Of a DNA stretch of 64,000 nt, positions 1 to 8,895 are shown piece by piece. Source of the DNA: UBA1952 sp965246785 (GTDB lineage: Bacteria; Bacteroidota; Bacteroidia; Chitinophagales; Chitinophagaceae). The notes under the pieces are model-generated. The model worked only from the letters and a program-made list of their open reading frames with translations. It ran no database searches and was not told the origin of the DNA. Each line of letters starts with the position of its first letter. Position 1 is the stretch's first letter. The stretch spans positions 62,001 through 126,000 of the forward strand of contig CBDFFM010000011.1 in the NCBI GenBank assembly GCA_965246785.1, in the 5' to 3' direction. The translations under genes and the position numbers were made by a program.

Positions 1-3000
1 TGCTCGTAGGCGTAGGCGAGGTAAGCTTCGGGCCAATGTTCACTGTTGCCGTATGCGTCGCGGCATCCGTGCTCACACTGTTCTGCGTAGCAATGGCGGT
101 AATGGTAGCCGTGCCCGAAAAGCCAGAGCTGTAAGTAACAGTTCCGTTCGAAGCATTGATGGTCGTCCCCGGGTCGTTCGGGCTGGTGGTCAGTGTGTAG
201 GCAATGGTGGCGCCCGGCGTATTAGGTGTTGTGGCAAGGTAGCTAACCGTGCCTGCGCCCTGGCAGCGGCTGCTGGTAGCCCCAAGGGCAAAGATTGGCG
301 TCTGCACGACCGTGACGGTATGCGATGCCGTAGTTGGGCCGGCACAGCCTGCGGCCGATGCGGTAATGGTAACAAGCCCGGAGAATGTTGAAGCGTAAGT
401 CAGCGCGCCGCTTGTGGTAGAAAGGTTGCCGGCAGATGGTGGCGACAGCGTGTAAGTGATGCCTGATGTATTGGAAGCCGTAGCCGCGTAGGTAACAATC
501 GCCGCGCCCTGCTTGCGCGTGCTCGTGCTGCCGAGCGCACCAAAGGACGGCACACCCACGTTGGGTGTAACGGTAACGGCGAAGGTGTTGCTCAGGGATG
601 AATTGCCGCAGCCATAAGCCACTGCCGTGATGGTTACATTGCCGCTGAAGCCGGAATTATAGCCGAGAGCGCCGGTGAGCCGGTTAATTGTGCCTGCACC
701 GCTCGGGGTTACGCTGTAAATAATGGAATCAGCATTGTTTGCCGATGCGGCATAAGTAACAGTGCCTGGATTCTGGCAAATGGTGCTTTGAGGCCCCGCA
801 TTGAACACAGGCGTTGTTACCAATGGCCTTACAACCAGATTGACGGTGTTGAAAGTAGGTACGCCGCAACCGCTGGCCGTAGCCGTAACAGTAGCCGTGC
901 CGGTAAAGGAAGAGCCGAAGACCGCCACGCCGGAAGTAGCGCCGATGGTAGCCTGGTTGGTAGGATTGGTAGTGATGGAATAAGTAATGCCACTGGCAAA
1001 GGGCGCGCTCGCATTGTAGGTAATGGTAGCGCCCTGGCAAGGTGTAAGGTTGGGCGAGTTGAACGTTACAGCGCCCACAGCCGTATTGATGGTAACTGTG
1101 TGCGTGGCTGTAAGCGGCGTGCCGCAGCCTTGCGCGGTGGCCGTAATCGTTACAGTGCCCGTAGTAGCCGGGTCATACACAATCTGCCCGGTGGTGGAAT
1201 AAGTGGCGCTGGCTCCTGTGCCGGTGAAGGAGTAGGCTAGGCCGGTATTATTGGTTGAAGTGGCTGTATAGGTAACATTCCCGAAGCCTTGGCAGCGGGA
1301 ACTGGAAGCGCCCATCGCGAAGACCGGAATCCCTACGGTTGACACGTTAAAAGTGGCTGTGAGGGGGCCGTTGCAGCCCGGCGCGCTGGCGGTGATGGTA
1401 GAGCTACCCGCCCAGTTGGCGGAGTAGGTTACCGCGCCGGTGCTTGCGTTAAAGCTGTTGCCGGGGAAGCCGGCCGTCGTAGCGTCCAGTGAATAGGTAA
1501 TCGGCCCGGAAGTATTACTGGCCGTGGCCGTGTAGGTGACCGTACCGGCACCTTGGCAGCGTGCGGCAGTAGGGCCGGGGCTGAATACCGGTGTGGTAAC
1601 GGATGGCGTGGTAGTGGCGTTCACCGGAGTCGTCTTAGGCCCGTTGCAGCCTGCTGCGCTGGCGGTAATTGTTGCCGTACCGCTCCAGCCCGCTGCATAG
1701 GTTACGGCTCCTGTGCCCGAATTGATACTATTGCCGGGGAAAGCCGCCGCCGTTGCGTCCAGCGTGTAAGTGATGCCGGTGGTATTTAAAGCAGTGGCGG
1801 CATAGGTAACCGTACCCGAGCCCTGGCAGCGCGCAGCAAACGGCGCGCCTGTAAACGATGGGATGCCCACCGTAGGCGTAGTGGTAATATTGAGCGGCGT
1901 AGAAAGCGGCCCTCCGCAGCCCGTGGCTGTAGCGGTAATCGTGCTAGTGCCGCTCCAGCCGGCTGCATAGGTTACTGCGCCGCTGGTGGAGTTGATGCTG
2001 TTGCCGGGGAAGGCGGCAGTAGTCGCATCCAGTGAATAGGTGATAACGCCACCGTTAGCGGAAGTTGCGCCATACGTTACCGTAGCTGCGCCCTGGCAAC
2101 GTGGTGTAGTGGCAGCGCCGAAGACCGGTGACCCGATGGTGGGATTAGTCGTAGCAGTATGCGTGGCCGTGAGCGGGCCGCCACAGCCGGCAGCACTGAC
2201 CGTAATGGTGGATGTACCCGCCCAGGTACCTACATAGGTAACATCACCGTTGGTGCTGTTAATCGTATTGCCAGCCCCAAGGCTTGTTGCATCCAGTGAA
2301 TAAGTCAGCGTGCCGCCCACCGCCGTAGCACCGTAGGATACCGTATTCGCGCCTTGGCAGCGGGAAGAGCTGCCACCCGCCGTGAAGACGGGCGCGCCCA
2401 GCGCCAGCGTGGTAGTGGCAGTATGCGTAGCGGTCAGCGGGCCGCCGCAGCCGGCGGCACTTGCCGTAATCGTAGCGGTGCCCACCCAAGTTGCTGCATA
2501 GGTAACTGCGCCGCTGGTGGAGTTGATGCTGTTGCCGGGAAACGCGGCGGCAGTCGCATCCAGCGAGTAAGTAATGACGCCGCCGTTGGCAGATGTAGCG
2601 CCATACGTTACCATCCCGGCCCCGGAACAACGTGAGCTGGTCGCTCCTGATGTAAAGACCGGTGTGCCTATGGGAGCAGTAGTGGTTGCAGTGTGGGTGG
2701 CCGTAAGCGGCCCGCCGCAGCCTGTAGCCGTAGCTGTAATAGTGGAGGTGCCTACCCAGGTCGCCAGATAGGTAACATCGCCGTTGGCGCTGTTAATCGT
2801 ATTGCCGGCGCCAAGGCTTGTTGCATCCAGTGAATAAGTCAACGTGCCACCGACCGCCGTAGCGCCGTAGGATACGGTAGCCGCGCTCTGGCAGCGGGTA
2901 GAGCTGCTGCTGCCGGTAAATATTGGCGCGCCCAGCGCAAGCGTAGTAGTGGCGGTATGCGTAGCAGTCAGCGGCCCTCCGCAGCCAGCAGCGCTGGCTG

Positions 3001-3583
3001 TTATAGTCGCGGTACCTACCCACAAGGCGGCATAGGTTACCGCGCCGGTAGCCGAATTAATGCTGTTACCAGGGAAGGCAGCCGAAGTCGCGTCCAGCGA
3101 GTAGGTGATGACGCCGCCGTTGGCAGACGTAGCGCCGTAGGTTACTATGCCGGCTCCGGAACAGCGGCCGCTCGTAGCTCCCGCTGTAAATACGGGTGTT
3201 CCAACCGGCGCGCCGATGGTAATGCCGGTAATGCTGGCCGAGGTAGTATTGGTAACGGACGAAACGATACGGATGGCATAAGCCGTGCCGGTAGTTACTA
3301 CCGTAGGCAAGCTTAGCGTGGGCGTATAGCTACCATTGCCGCCGGTTGGTGAGGCAATAATAGTAGGCGCGGCGAAAGAGCCTGTTGCATCGCTGAGCTG
3401 GACATTGAATGTCTCGGTGGTGGCGCCAAAGCCGGTAGCCGTAAAGCCAAGGGTAGGCGAGCCTCCGGAGCAGTAAGGGCCTGCGCTTAGCGAGCCAATG
3501 TTGACATTCTCGGCGGCATTGGTTCCGGCGGCGCTCAGCAGCAACAGCAAAAGCCCCGCCCAAAAGGCGTAAAGTCTCTTCAT
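1..3583 (-). CDS. Giant secreted repeat protein, N-terminal part (C-terminus beyond the left edge)
   Basis: One uninterrupted minus-strand frame runs from an ATG at 3583 to the window edge (about 1,194 codons seen) with no stop. It starts MKRLYAFWAGLLLLLLSAAG, a clear signal peptide. A unique segment of about 115 residues follows (Ser/Thr/Gly-rich, including YCSGGSPTLGF), then about twelve tandem units of 84-90 residues. Each unit carries a Cys-containing motif like TRCQ(G/S)A followed by VTY.A, SLDATSA and a TATITASA.GCGGP segment, which fits a beta-sandwich (Ig/PKD-like) repeat. Bacteroidota surface proteins of this sort usually end in a T9SS sorting domain, but that end lies outside the window. 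The likely role is an adhesin or surface filament; this is inference, as no catalytic motif is seen. The gene is divergent from the transglycosylase gene at 3712. Confidence 0.85.
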   Translation of the reverse strand, partial: MKRLYAFWAGLLLLLLSAAGTNAAENVNIGSLSAGPYCSGGSPTLGFTATGFGATTETFNVQLSDATGSFAAPTIIASPTGGNGSYTPTLSLPTVVTTGTAYAIRIVSSVTNTTSASITGITIGAPVGTPVFTAGATSGRCSGAGIVTYGATSANGGVITYSLDATSAAFPGNSINSATGAVTYAALWVGTATITASAAGCGGPLTATHTATTTLALGAPIFTGSSSSTRCQSAATVSYGATAVGGTLTYSLDATSLGAGNTINSANGDVTYLATWVGTSTITATATGCGGPLTATHTATTTAPIGTPVFTSGATSSRCSGAGMVTYGATSANGGVITYSLDATAAAFPGNSINSTSGAVTYAATWVGTATITASAAGCGGPLTATHTATTTLALGAPVFTAGGSSSRCQGANTVSYGATAVGGTLTYSLDATSLGAGNTINSTNGDVTYVGTWAGTSTITVSAAGCGGPLTATHTATTNPTIGSPVFGAATTPRCQGAATVTYGATSANGGVITYSLDATTAAFPGNSINSTSGAVTYAAGWSGTSTITATATGCGGPLSTPLNITTTPTVGIPSFTGAPFAARCQGSGTVTYAATALNTTGITYTLDATAAAFPGNSINSGTGAVTYAAGWSGTATITASAAGCNGPKTTPVNATTTPSVTTPVFSPGPTAARCQGAGTVTYTATASNTSGPITYSLDATTAGFPGNSFNASTGAVTYSANWAGSSTITASAPGCNGPLTATFNVSTVGIPVFAMGASSSRCQGFGNVTYTATSTNNTGLAYSFTGTGASATYSTTGQIVYDPATTGTVTITATAQGCGTPLTATHTVTINTAVGAVTFNSPNLTPCQGATITYNASAPFASGITYSITTNPTNQATIGATSGVAVFGSSFTGTATVTATASGCGVPTFNTVNLVVRPLVTTPVFNAGPQSTICQNPGTVTYAASANNADSIIYSVTPSGAGTINRLTGALGYNSGFSGNVTITAVAYGCGNSSLSNTFAVTVTPNVGVPSFGALGSTSTRKQGAAIVTYAATASNTSGITYTLSPPSAGNLSTTSGALTYASTFSGLVTITASAAGCAGPTTASHTVTVVQTPIFALGATSSRCQGAGTVSYLATTPNTPGATIAYTLTTSPNDPGTTINASNGTVTYSSGFSGTATITAIATQNSVSTDAATHTATVNIGPKLTSPTPTS
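200..3190 (-). repeat. Twelve coding tandem repeats of about 252-270 bp, with a two-unit higher-order period
   Basis: The Cys-containing motif (plus-strand text like ctggcagcg) recurs near 259, 519, 771, 1033, 1290, 1552, 1821, 2091, 2354, 2622, 2888 and 3156. Spacing is 252-270 bp and becomes more regular (263-270) towards the N-terminus. Between about 1980 and 3180 alternate units resemble each other more than their neighbours: 2221-2350 closely matches 2757-2886, and 1981-2110 matches 2517-2640 and about 3050-3170. The period there is about 536 bp. This points to recent duplication of a two-unit block. Confidence 0.8.
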
Positions 3584-3640
3584 AGCGTTCGGTTTATGGG
3601 TTTAAGGTGTGTGTTAAGAAAAACCTTTCTATTTTGAGGG

Positions 3641-3666
3641 CGAAGATAGTTGCGCACAATGCCAAA
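3641..3666 (-). promoter_or_regulatory. Candidate Bacteroidota promoter for the giant repeat protein
   Basis: Read on the minus strand, TTTG (3666-3663) is followed 14 nt later by TATCTTCG (3648-3641). This resembles the TTTG / TAnnTTTG consensus with one mismatch and a somewhat short spacer. It lies about 58 nt upstream of the ATG at 3583. Sequence resemblance only. Confidence 0.3.
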
Positions 3667-3711
3667 TGCAAGGCACTTTCGCTACTTTCCACAGAATAAG
3701 CCATTACCCGA

Positions 3712-4824
3712 ATGAAACCTTTAATAAAGAAGTGTCTGCTGGCCGTTGCGCTGACGGCCTCCGCTTTTTCAGAGAGCCGTGCCCACGAAATCTACTTCTG
3801 CAATGAAGCCATCCCTACGAGCCGGGACTTTGTGGCCAACCGGCTGATGAACGTCATCCGCAACCAGATGCCGGTGGTTACGCTCACCTACCTACGCTTC
3901 CAGGCCCAACGCTACTTTCCCGCCATATCCGCCTGGCTGAAGTTTTACGGGCTGCCCGACGATATGAAGTATATCCCGATCATTGAGTGCGGCTTTCGCA
4001 ATCTATCCTCGCCTGTGGGCGCGCGCGGCTTCTGGCAATTGATGCCGGAGGTAGCCAAGGAGATGGGTCTGGCTGTTACGCCCGCTTACGATGAGCGCGA
4101 CGACCCGGGGAAGTCCACCGTTGCGGCCTGCAAGCTTATCCGCTCCCACTTCTTCATTCTCAAAAACAATCTGAAGGTTTCTTCCTGGGTGCTTACGGCG
4201 GCTTCTTACAACTTCGGCCCGGGCAACATTATCAAGAATGTGCAAAAGCAGGGCACGGATTACTTCAACATGAAGCTCAATGCAGAGACTGCGGAGTACG
4301 TGTACCGCCTCATTGCCGTAAAGGAGCTTTTTGAGCATCCGGAGCTGTACATGAACGGCTTCGGCTCCAACATCTTCGCTTCCGCCAATGCGCCCAAAGA
4401 CGCCGCGCCCGCCGACATCAACAAGCTGGAGCGCGGCCCTGCGGTGGGCGCATCGGGCGGCGGTGAGGAGGACTTTGCTGCCTTAGACGTGAAAGTGGCG
4501 AAGGAAGGGGAGAAGGCCCCTGAGCGCAAGACGCGCAGCTTCTTTGTGGCCGCGCAGATAGAGAGCAACGGCAAGCCTTTCCGCGACGGCAGCCTGCTGA
4601 CGGTGGTGCTGCAGAGCGACCTGAAGCTTTCCGGCCAGTTCCGCAGGAAGGGCAGCAAGCTAAAGGGGCAGGGCTGGCTTATAGACGGCCGCGTGATGGT
4701 GGATATGGGCTACGGCACCGAGGTAGAGGTGCAGGACAAGATGCAGCAGAAGGGCCTCACGCCGGATGAAGCGACAACGGATGAGGAGTATGTGGTGCTG
4801 AAGACGGAGGTGGATGATGAGTAG
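3712..4824 (+). CDS. Secreted lytic transglycosylase, MltD/Slt-like (GH23)
   Basis: The 370-residue protein begins with a signal peptide (MKPLIKKCLLAVALTASAFS). Residues about 35-210 form a GH23 lysozyme-like domain. The catalytic-Glu motif reads IPIIECGF (usual form LP..ESGF), followed by SPVGARGFWQLMP, then AASYNFGPGN, and NAETAEYVYRLIAVKEL. These are the standard family I-III motifs, so cleavage of peptidoglycan glycan strands in the periplasm is expected. A charged linker (about 240-275) leads to a C-terminal segment of about 95 residues that is not LysM. It has a small beta-rich look (SLLTVVLQSDLKLSGQFRRK, then WLIDGRVMVDMGYG) and could be a cell-wall or partner-binding domain. The gene stands alone and is divergent from the repeat protein. 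A link to T6SS passage through the wall is possible but unproven, since it lies about 6 kb from that operon. Confidence 0.85.
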   Translation: MKPLIKKCLLAVALTASAFSESRAHEIYFCNEAIPTSRDFVANRLMNVIRNQMPVVTLTYLRFQAQRYFPAISAWLKFYGLPDDMKYIPIIECGFRNLSSPVGARGFWQLMPEVAKEMGLAVTPAYDERDDPGKSTVAACKLIRSHFFILKNNLKVSSWVLTAASYNFGPGNIIKNVQKQGTDYFNMKLNAETAEYVYRLIAVKELFEHPELYMNGFGSNIFASANAPKDAAPADINKLERGPAVGASGGGEEDFAALDVKVAKEGEKAPERKTRSFFVAAQIESNGKPFRDGSLLTVVLQSDLKLSGQFRRKGSKLKGQGWLIDGRVMVDMGYGTEVEVQDKMQQKGLTPDEATTDEEYVVLKTEVDDE

Positions 4825-4869
4825 GCGGATTGAATGCCTGCCTTAGCGCAGGCTGTGAATGGATGCCCT

Positions 4870-4931
4870 AAGTGGGAGTATGTCATACTCCAGATGGGGA
4901 GGAAACCATAAGGAGGTATGAAGGAGCTATG
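4870..4931. repeat. 62-bp dispersed repeat, copy A (second copy at 46088-46149)
   Basis: All 62 bases are identical to 46088-46149 on the same strand. The element holds a perfect 17-nt palindrome at 4875-4891 (GGAGTATG, T, CATACTCC), followed by a purine-rich stretch with three 11-bp-spaced AGGAG words. It sits 46 nt after the transglycosylase stop and about 185 nt before the next gene start. No transposase is nearby. It could be a REP/MITE-type element, a shared regulatory site or a small RNA fragment. Confidence 0.85.
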
Positions 4932-5115
4932 GAGGAGCAGGGTGGCCGGATGCAGGTGATTACTTTGGCAGGCTTATAAAAACCTGATATGATATGCAAT
5001 GGTATTACGCTGTACAAAGGCTGGCAGGCCGTGGCATTGGCGCGAGAACGCTGCCGGCAAAAGGCTTGGCGGCATTCTTCCGCCAGCGGGGGTACAACTT
5101 CAAAATAGTGGTGCA

Positions 5116-6360
5116 ATGAGGTGCAGAGTATTGATTATGTTTCTTTTGGGTTGCAGCTGCGCTGCCGTAGCCCAAAAGAACCTTGTGCTTAATGCTGATT
5201 TTGAGCGATACAAGTCCTGCCCTACAAATAATGACCAGATTTATGAGACGTACTATTGGACGGCAATAGATAGCACATACGCGGGAATTTATTCCTGCAT
5301 TCCGGACTACTGCAACAGATGTGCGGATGCTTCCAACAATCAAACTGGTGTCCCAGCCAGCCGACAATACTGGCAATGGCCGCACAGCGGCAATGGAATG
5401 GTGCAAGCCCCCTTTTATCGGAAAGATAATCCAATAGGCAGCCAAAGGGATTATCTTCAAGGCCGGCTGATTTATAAGCTCACAGCAGCCAAGTCCTACT
5501 GCGTATCGTTTTACGTATGCCTGAGCGAAGCATCAAAGCGAGCGGTAAAAGACATAAGCGCTTATCTTGACAACGGCATCATAGACACGGCAAGCGAATG
5601 CTGGCGGCCACAAACCCGCTATATACCGCAGATAACTAACCAAGGCGGCATTATCAGCGACACGATGAACTGGACGAAGATTGAAGGCTCCTTTATTGCT
5701 AATGGAACCGAGCAATTTATTACACTTGGCAACTTTAAGGATAATGCCGCAACTACTAAACAGTTTCTTCCACCAAACAGCTACAGTAGTTATTTTCCTT
5801 TAGATAGCTCTGCTGGTTATCTTATAGACGATGTAAGTGTGGTTGAGACAGGCACCAAAGCGGATGCAGGCCCTGATAAACATGTAGGCTACGGAGACAG
5901 TGTTTATATTGGCCTGCCATCCTCAGAAGTAATCTGGAATAGCTGGAGCGTGCTTGGTTCCTCAACTATAATCGGCGAAGGGCCGGGCATCTGGGTAAAA
6001 CCTACGAAGACTAGCAGCTATGTGGTAACACAAACGCTGTGTGGCACAACAACTAAAGACACGGTGAGGGTGGAGGTGTGGGCGGCGGGGGTGCAGAGCA
6101 TCAATGGGCAGAGCCAGCAATGCAGCATAGCGCCTAATCCTAATAATGGGGCATTTGAGCTGGTGCAATCTGTAGCAAGAGACGAGCAGGCTTCTGTGTC
6201 CATAATCAATGCTATTGGGCAGCGCCTGTACAACGGTGAACTTTCTTTCAAAAGAGGCAGGGCAAGTGTGGATGCTGTCGGCTTACTGGGTGGGGTTTAT
6301 TATATTTCGCTTAAAACCAGAGAAGGTTACGTATGGAACATGCGCTTTGTCCGGGAATAG
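5116..6360 (+). CDS. Secreted protein with 'NLV.N..FE' N-terminal domain and T9SS type A sorting domain
   Basis: The start at 5116 is chosen because it gives a signal sequence (MRCRVLIMFLLGCSCAAVAQ); the frame is open further upstream but without signal character. The cleavage could be lipoprotein-like at LLGC or a signal peptidase I site after AVAQ. The mature protein opens NLVLNADFERYKSCPTN, the hallmark of a Bacteroidota N-terminal domain often found in OmpA-like and T9SS cargo proteins, with many Cys and aromatic residues up to about residue 255. A short Ig-like stretch follows. The last 75 or so residues (SIAPNPNNGAFELV ... GGVYYISLKTREG) form a T9SS type A domain, so cell-surface or extracellular delivery is expected. 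No catalytic motif is recognised. Confidence 0.8.
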   Translation: MRCRVLIMFLLGCSCAAVAQKNLVLNADFERYKSCPTNNDQIYETYYWTAIDSTYAGIYSCIPDYCNRCADASNNQTGVPASRQYWQWPHSGNGMVQAPFYRKDNPIGSQRDYLQGRLIYKLTAAKSYCVSFYVCLSEASKRAVKDISAYLDNGIIDTASECWRPQTRYIPQITNQGGIISDTMNWTKIEGSFIANGTEQFITLGNFKDNAATTKQFLPPNSYSSYFPLDSSAGYLIDDVSVVETGTKADAGPDKHVGYGDSVYIGLPSSEVIWNSWSVLGSSTIIGEGPGIWVKPTKTSSYVVTQTLCGTTTKDTVRVEVWAAGVQSINGQSQQCSIAPNPNNGAFELVQSVARDEQASVSIINAIGQRLYNGELSFKRGRASVDAVGLLGGVYYISLKTREGYVWNMRFVRE

Positions 6361-6465
6361 CGTGGCCAATGTCGCCACTAAAGCTGTAAGCGTTGCCAGT
6401 TAACAAGCCGCCGCAACGACGGAGACGGGAACAACAACGAAGGCTAAAAATATCCGGCGCGCCGC

Positions 6466-6723
6466 TCACTGTCCGTTCTGCGTCGCCACCGGCTTCCCTT
6501 GTTCTTCGGGCGGGTGGTTCATATTGCGCGCGAGATTCATACCATACGTATAGTTGGTGGATAGAATGACATCGTTGCAGTCAAAATGCTTGATGACGCC
6601 GTTTTTGCTGAGCGCCACCACCCAACAGGAGTTCTGGTGCATCCCGTAGTCAATGACAAATATTGCATGTCCCTGTCCGAGGGGCGTCTCTACCAGCATG
6701 GCTGGATTGAGTTGGATTATCAT
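6466..6723 (-). CDS. Small conserved-looking hypothetical protein (85 aa)
   Basis: An 85-residue soluble protein (MIIQLNPAMLVETPLGQGHA) with a central FVIDYGMHQNSCWVVALSKNG segment. The style (proline motif, then 'G.G.A.F.IDYG...WVV') resembles a small family of unknown function seen in Bacteroidota and phage-related contexts; this is recalled, not verified. It has no signal peptide or membrane segment. It sits convergent to the T9SS cargo gene and divergent from the gene at 6874. The overlapping plus-strand frame at 6586-6807 has no such pattern and is treated as a shadow. Confidence 0.55.
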   Translation of the reverse strand: MIIQLNPAMLVETPLGQGHAIFVIDYGMHQNSCWVVALSKNGVIKHFDCNDVILSTNYTYGMNLARNMNHPPEEQGKPVATQNGQ

Positions 6724-6873
6724 AATCAGTATTTATGCAGGGCGGGCCTGCAGCCGGATGGTTTCAAGACCGTGCCATCTATGGGCAGAGCGGGGCACCA
6801 GATATAGCATAAGAATGCCCTAAACATTTTGCAGTATAGGAACAGATTGTATTTTCACCGTACACACACATCT

Positions 6874-8895
6874 ATGCTGCGCTATTGTTTGCCATTTTTG
6901 GCGGGCCTTTACTTTGCTTTATTCTATTGTAACCAAAGCAGGGCCGGAACAAGCAATCCGTTCTTTCAGGATAAAGAAGAATGGTTTCTTCAAATGGCGA
7001 AGCAATCGCGTTTCCCCATTGATACCTCGGCAGTCGCAGTCGTACTCTATGAAAAATGCGTCTGCGATCTGGAGCAGGGGTCAGGGCTGGACAATATGCT
7101 GCGAAGAAACGTTCGCCGCATTATCAAGGTATTGCGGAAGGGGGGCGTCAGCTACGGCGACTTTCGGGTACTCGTGCCGGCCATGCCGGGCAGCCATGTT
7201 GAAATCCGTAACGTAAAGGGAACGACCTATAAGCTCAACGGTACAGAGCTGGCAAGTCTGGAATTAAATGCCGACAATCTGGCTAAAAATAAAACAGATT
7301 TCCTGGCGCAGGTAAAAGGCAGCATGCCTGGCGTGGAAGAAGGCGCTGTGCTGGACATCAGCTATTCAATCACTTTGCCCGCAGGCCTGCTCTTTGCCGA
7401 GTGGGAGTTTCAGCACCCGATACCGACGCTCTACAGCGAGCTGGAGACATGGGTGCCCGCGCCTTTGGCGTATTATGTAATGAGCCAAGGAAGCGCCGCA
7501 AGCTTCGCGGAATTTGACGATACGAAAAAAGGCCTGACAGCAGCGCAGATACCCCAATCTTATAACCGTTCCGAAAACTTAAACGGCGGCGAGGTGCATC
7601 ATGAGCGCTGGGTAAGAAGGAATGTCGCCGCTATCACGGAGGAGCCAATGGCGCCTGCTTTATCCAATTTTGAAGAGCGCATTCAGCTCCGTGTGAACAT
7701 GCTGCGCATAGGGCCTTTTACAAAAGGCATTTTAGATAACTGGAAGCTGGTAAACAATATGCTGTATGGAAGCTTCAGCTACTATCAACAGTTGGAGCAC
7801 AAGCATACCACGGTGATGGATAAAACGGACGAGCTTACCAAAGGGCTAACCGACCCTATGGAGAAGGCGAAGACGGTTTACGGATTCGTACGCAACTCTT
7901 TTCATGCCGATGGCTACACCAATATCTATCTGGGCGACGAGCCGGCCAAGGTGCTGAAGAACAGAAGCGGATCTCCTTCTGAAATCAACTTTCTGCTGAT
8001 TCTGATGATGCGCTACGCAGGCATCCCCGCAGAACCTGCGGCCATTGCTACAAACGACCAGCGCGGGCCGGTGGCCAGCTTTCCCGACATTAATCAATTC
8101 AACCGTACCATTTGCCAGGCAAGCATCGGCGGCGAAAAGATATTTCTTGATGCATCTGAGCCAAACGCTCCCTTCGGTAGCCTGCCTCGAAGTGATTATA
8201 ATGGCTACGCGCGCCTGATTAACAGTAAGGAAGGCTCAGAGCTGAAACTGGATGGCAGCACGCTCAACGAACGCAGCGTGATTATGATGACGACGGAAAA
8301 GGCAGACCCTGCGGATTATGTGCTGAACGTAGCCTATCGGTTCGGTATGCAGGAAGCGCAGCATTACCGCAGTACCTGGCAGAAGGATTCTACACTGATA
8401 CCTAAACTATTGTTGCCCGGCATAAGCAAAGCAGGCATGGATGCTGCCCTGCTGAATTATAAGGTGGACGGCTTATACAATCCGGACACAAATCTTACGC
8501 TGTCGTTCAGAGTGCGGCTGGTATGGCCGGAGCAGGGAAAGGCATATTTCAACCCGCATATCGTTTCGCCCGTTTCCCGCAACCCCTTTGTGGCGTCCAA
8601 ACGGGTGCTGCCGGTGGAGCTGCCGGCCATGCAGGATGCGCAGCTTTATGTGCAGCTTCGCCTGCCGGATGGCTATAAGCTGGAGGAAGCGCCAAAGCCG
8701 GCTATGGTTAAGCTCAACAATGAAGACTATTTTAAGTACCTGACGGCTTATGACGCCGCCGCACGCACACTTCAGATAAACGCACGCATTCATGCCGAGC
8801 GCACGTGGTATCCGCCTGCCGAGTACGACCTCATTAAGCAGTTTTATGAAAAAATAGTGGCGCAGCAGGAGACGACTTATGTATTCAGCAAATAG
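6874..8895 (+). CDS. DUF3857/transglutaminase-like exported protein, catalytic Cys apparently missing
   Basis: The start at 6874 gives a signal peptide (MLRYCLPFLAGLYFALFYC); the open frame begins 45 nt earlier. The protein has about 673 residues. Residues about 25-290 match DUF3857 (N-terminal immunoglobulin-like half), residues about 325-450 are the transglutaminase-like fold, and a beta-rich C-terminal part follows (KRVLPVELP, then RTWYPPAEYDLIKQFYEKIV). At the position where active members have Cys in a G.C.D pattern, this protein reads SGSPSEINFLLILMMRYAGI, with no Cys. It is therefore probably a non-catalytic binding or scaffold version. The 3' end overlaps the next gene by 17 nt, so the two are likely translated together. 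Confidence 0.8.
   Translation: MLRYCLPFLAGLYFALFYCNQSRAGTSNPFFQDKEEWFLQMAKQSRFPIDTSAVAVVLYEKCVCDLEQGSGLDNMLRRNVRRIIKVLRKGGVSYGDFRVLVPAMPGSHVEIRNVKGTTYKLNGTELASLELNADNLAKNKTDFLAQVKGSMPGVEEGAVLDISYSITLPAGLLFAEWEFQHPIPTLYSELETWVPAPLAYYVMSQGSAASFAEFDDTKKGLTAAQIPQSYNRSENLNGGEVHHERWVRRNVAAITEEPMAPALSNFEERIQLRVNMLRIGPFTKGILDNWKLVNNMLYGSFSYYQQLEHKHTTVMDKTDELTKGLTDPMEKAKTVYGFVRNSFHADGYTNIYLGDEPAKVLKNRSGSPSEINFLLILMMRYAGIPAEPAAIATNDQRGPVASFPDINQFNRTICQASIGGEKIFLDASEPNAPFGSLPRSDYNGYARLINSKEGSELKLDGSTLNERSVIMMTTEKADPADYVLNVAYRFGMQEAQHYRSTWQKDSTLIPKLLLPGISKAGMDAALLNYKVDGLYNPDTNLTLSFRVRLVWPEQGKAYFNPHIVSPVSRNPFVASKRVLPVELPAMQDAQLYVQLRLPDGYKLEEAPKPAMVKLNNEDYFKYLTAYDAAARTLQINARIHAERTWYPPAEYDLIKQFYEKIVAQQETTYVFSK

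Noticed and set aside
788..1240. Plus-strand frames across the left-end gene
   Set aside because: The minus-strand reading is a single long repeat protein with a signal peptide; these short Arg/Gly-rich frames are shadows.
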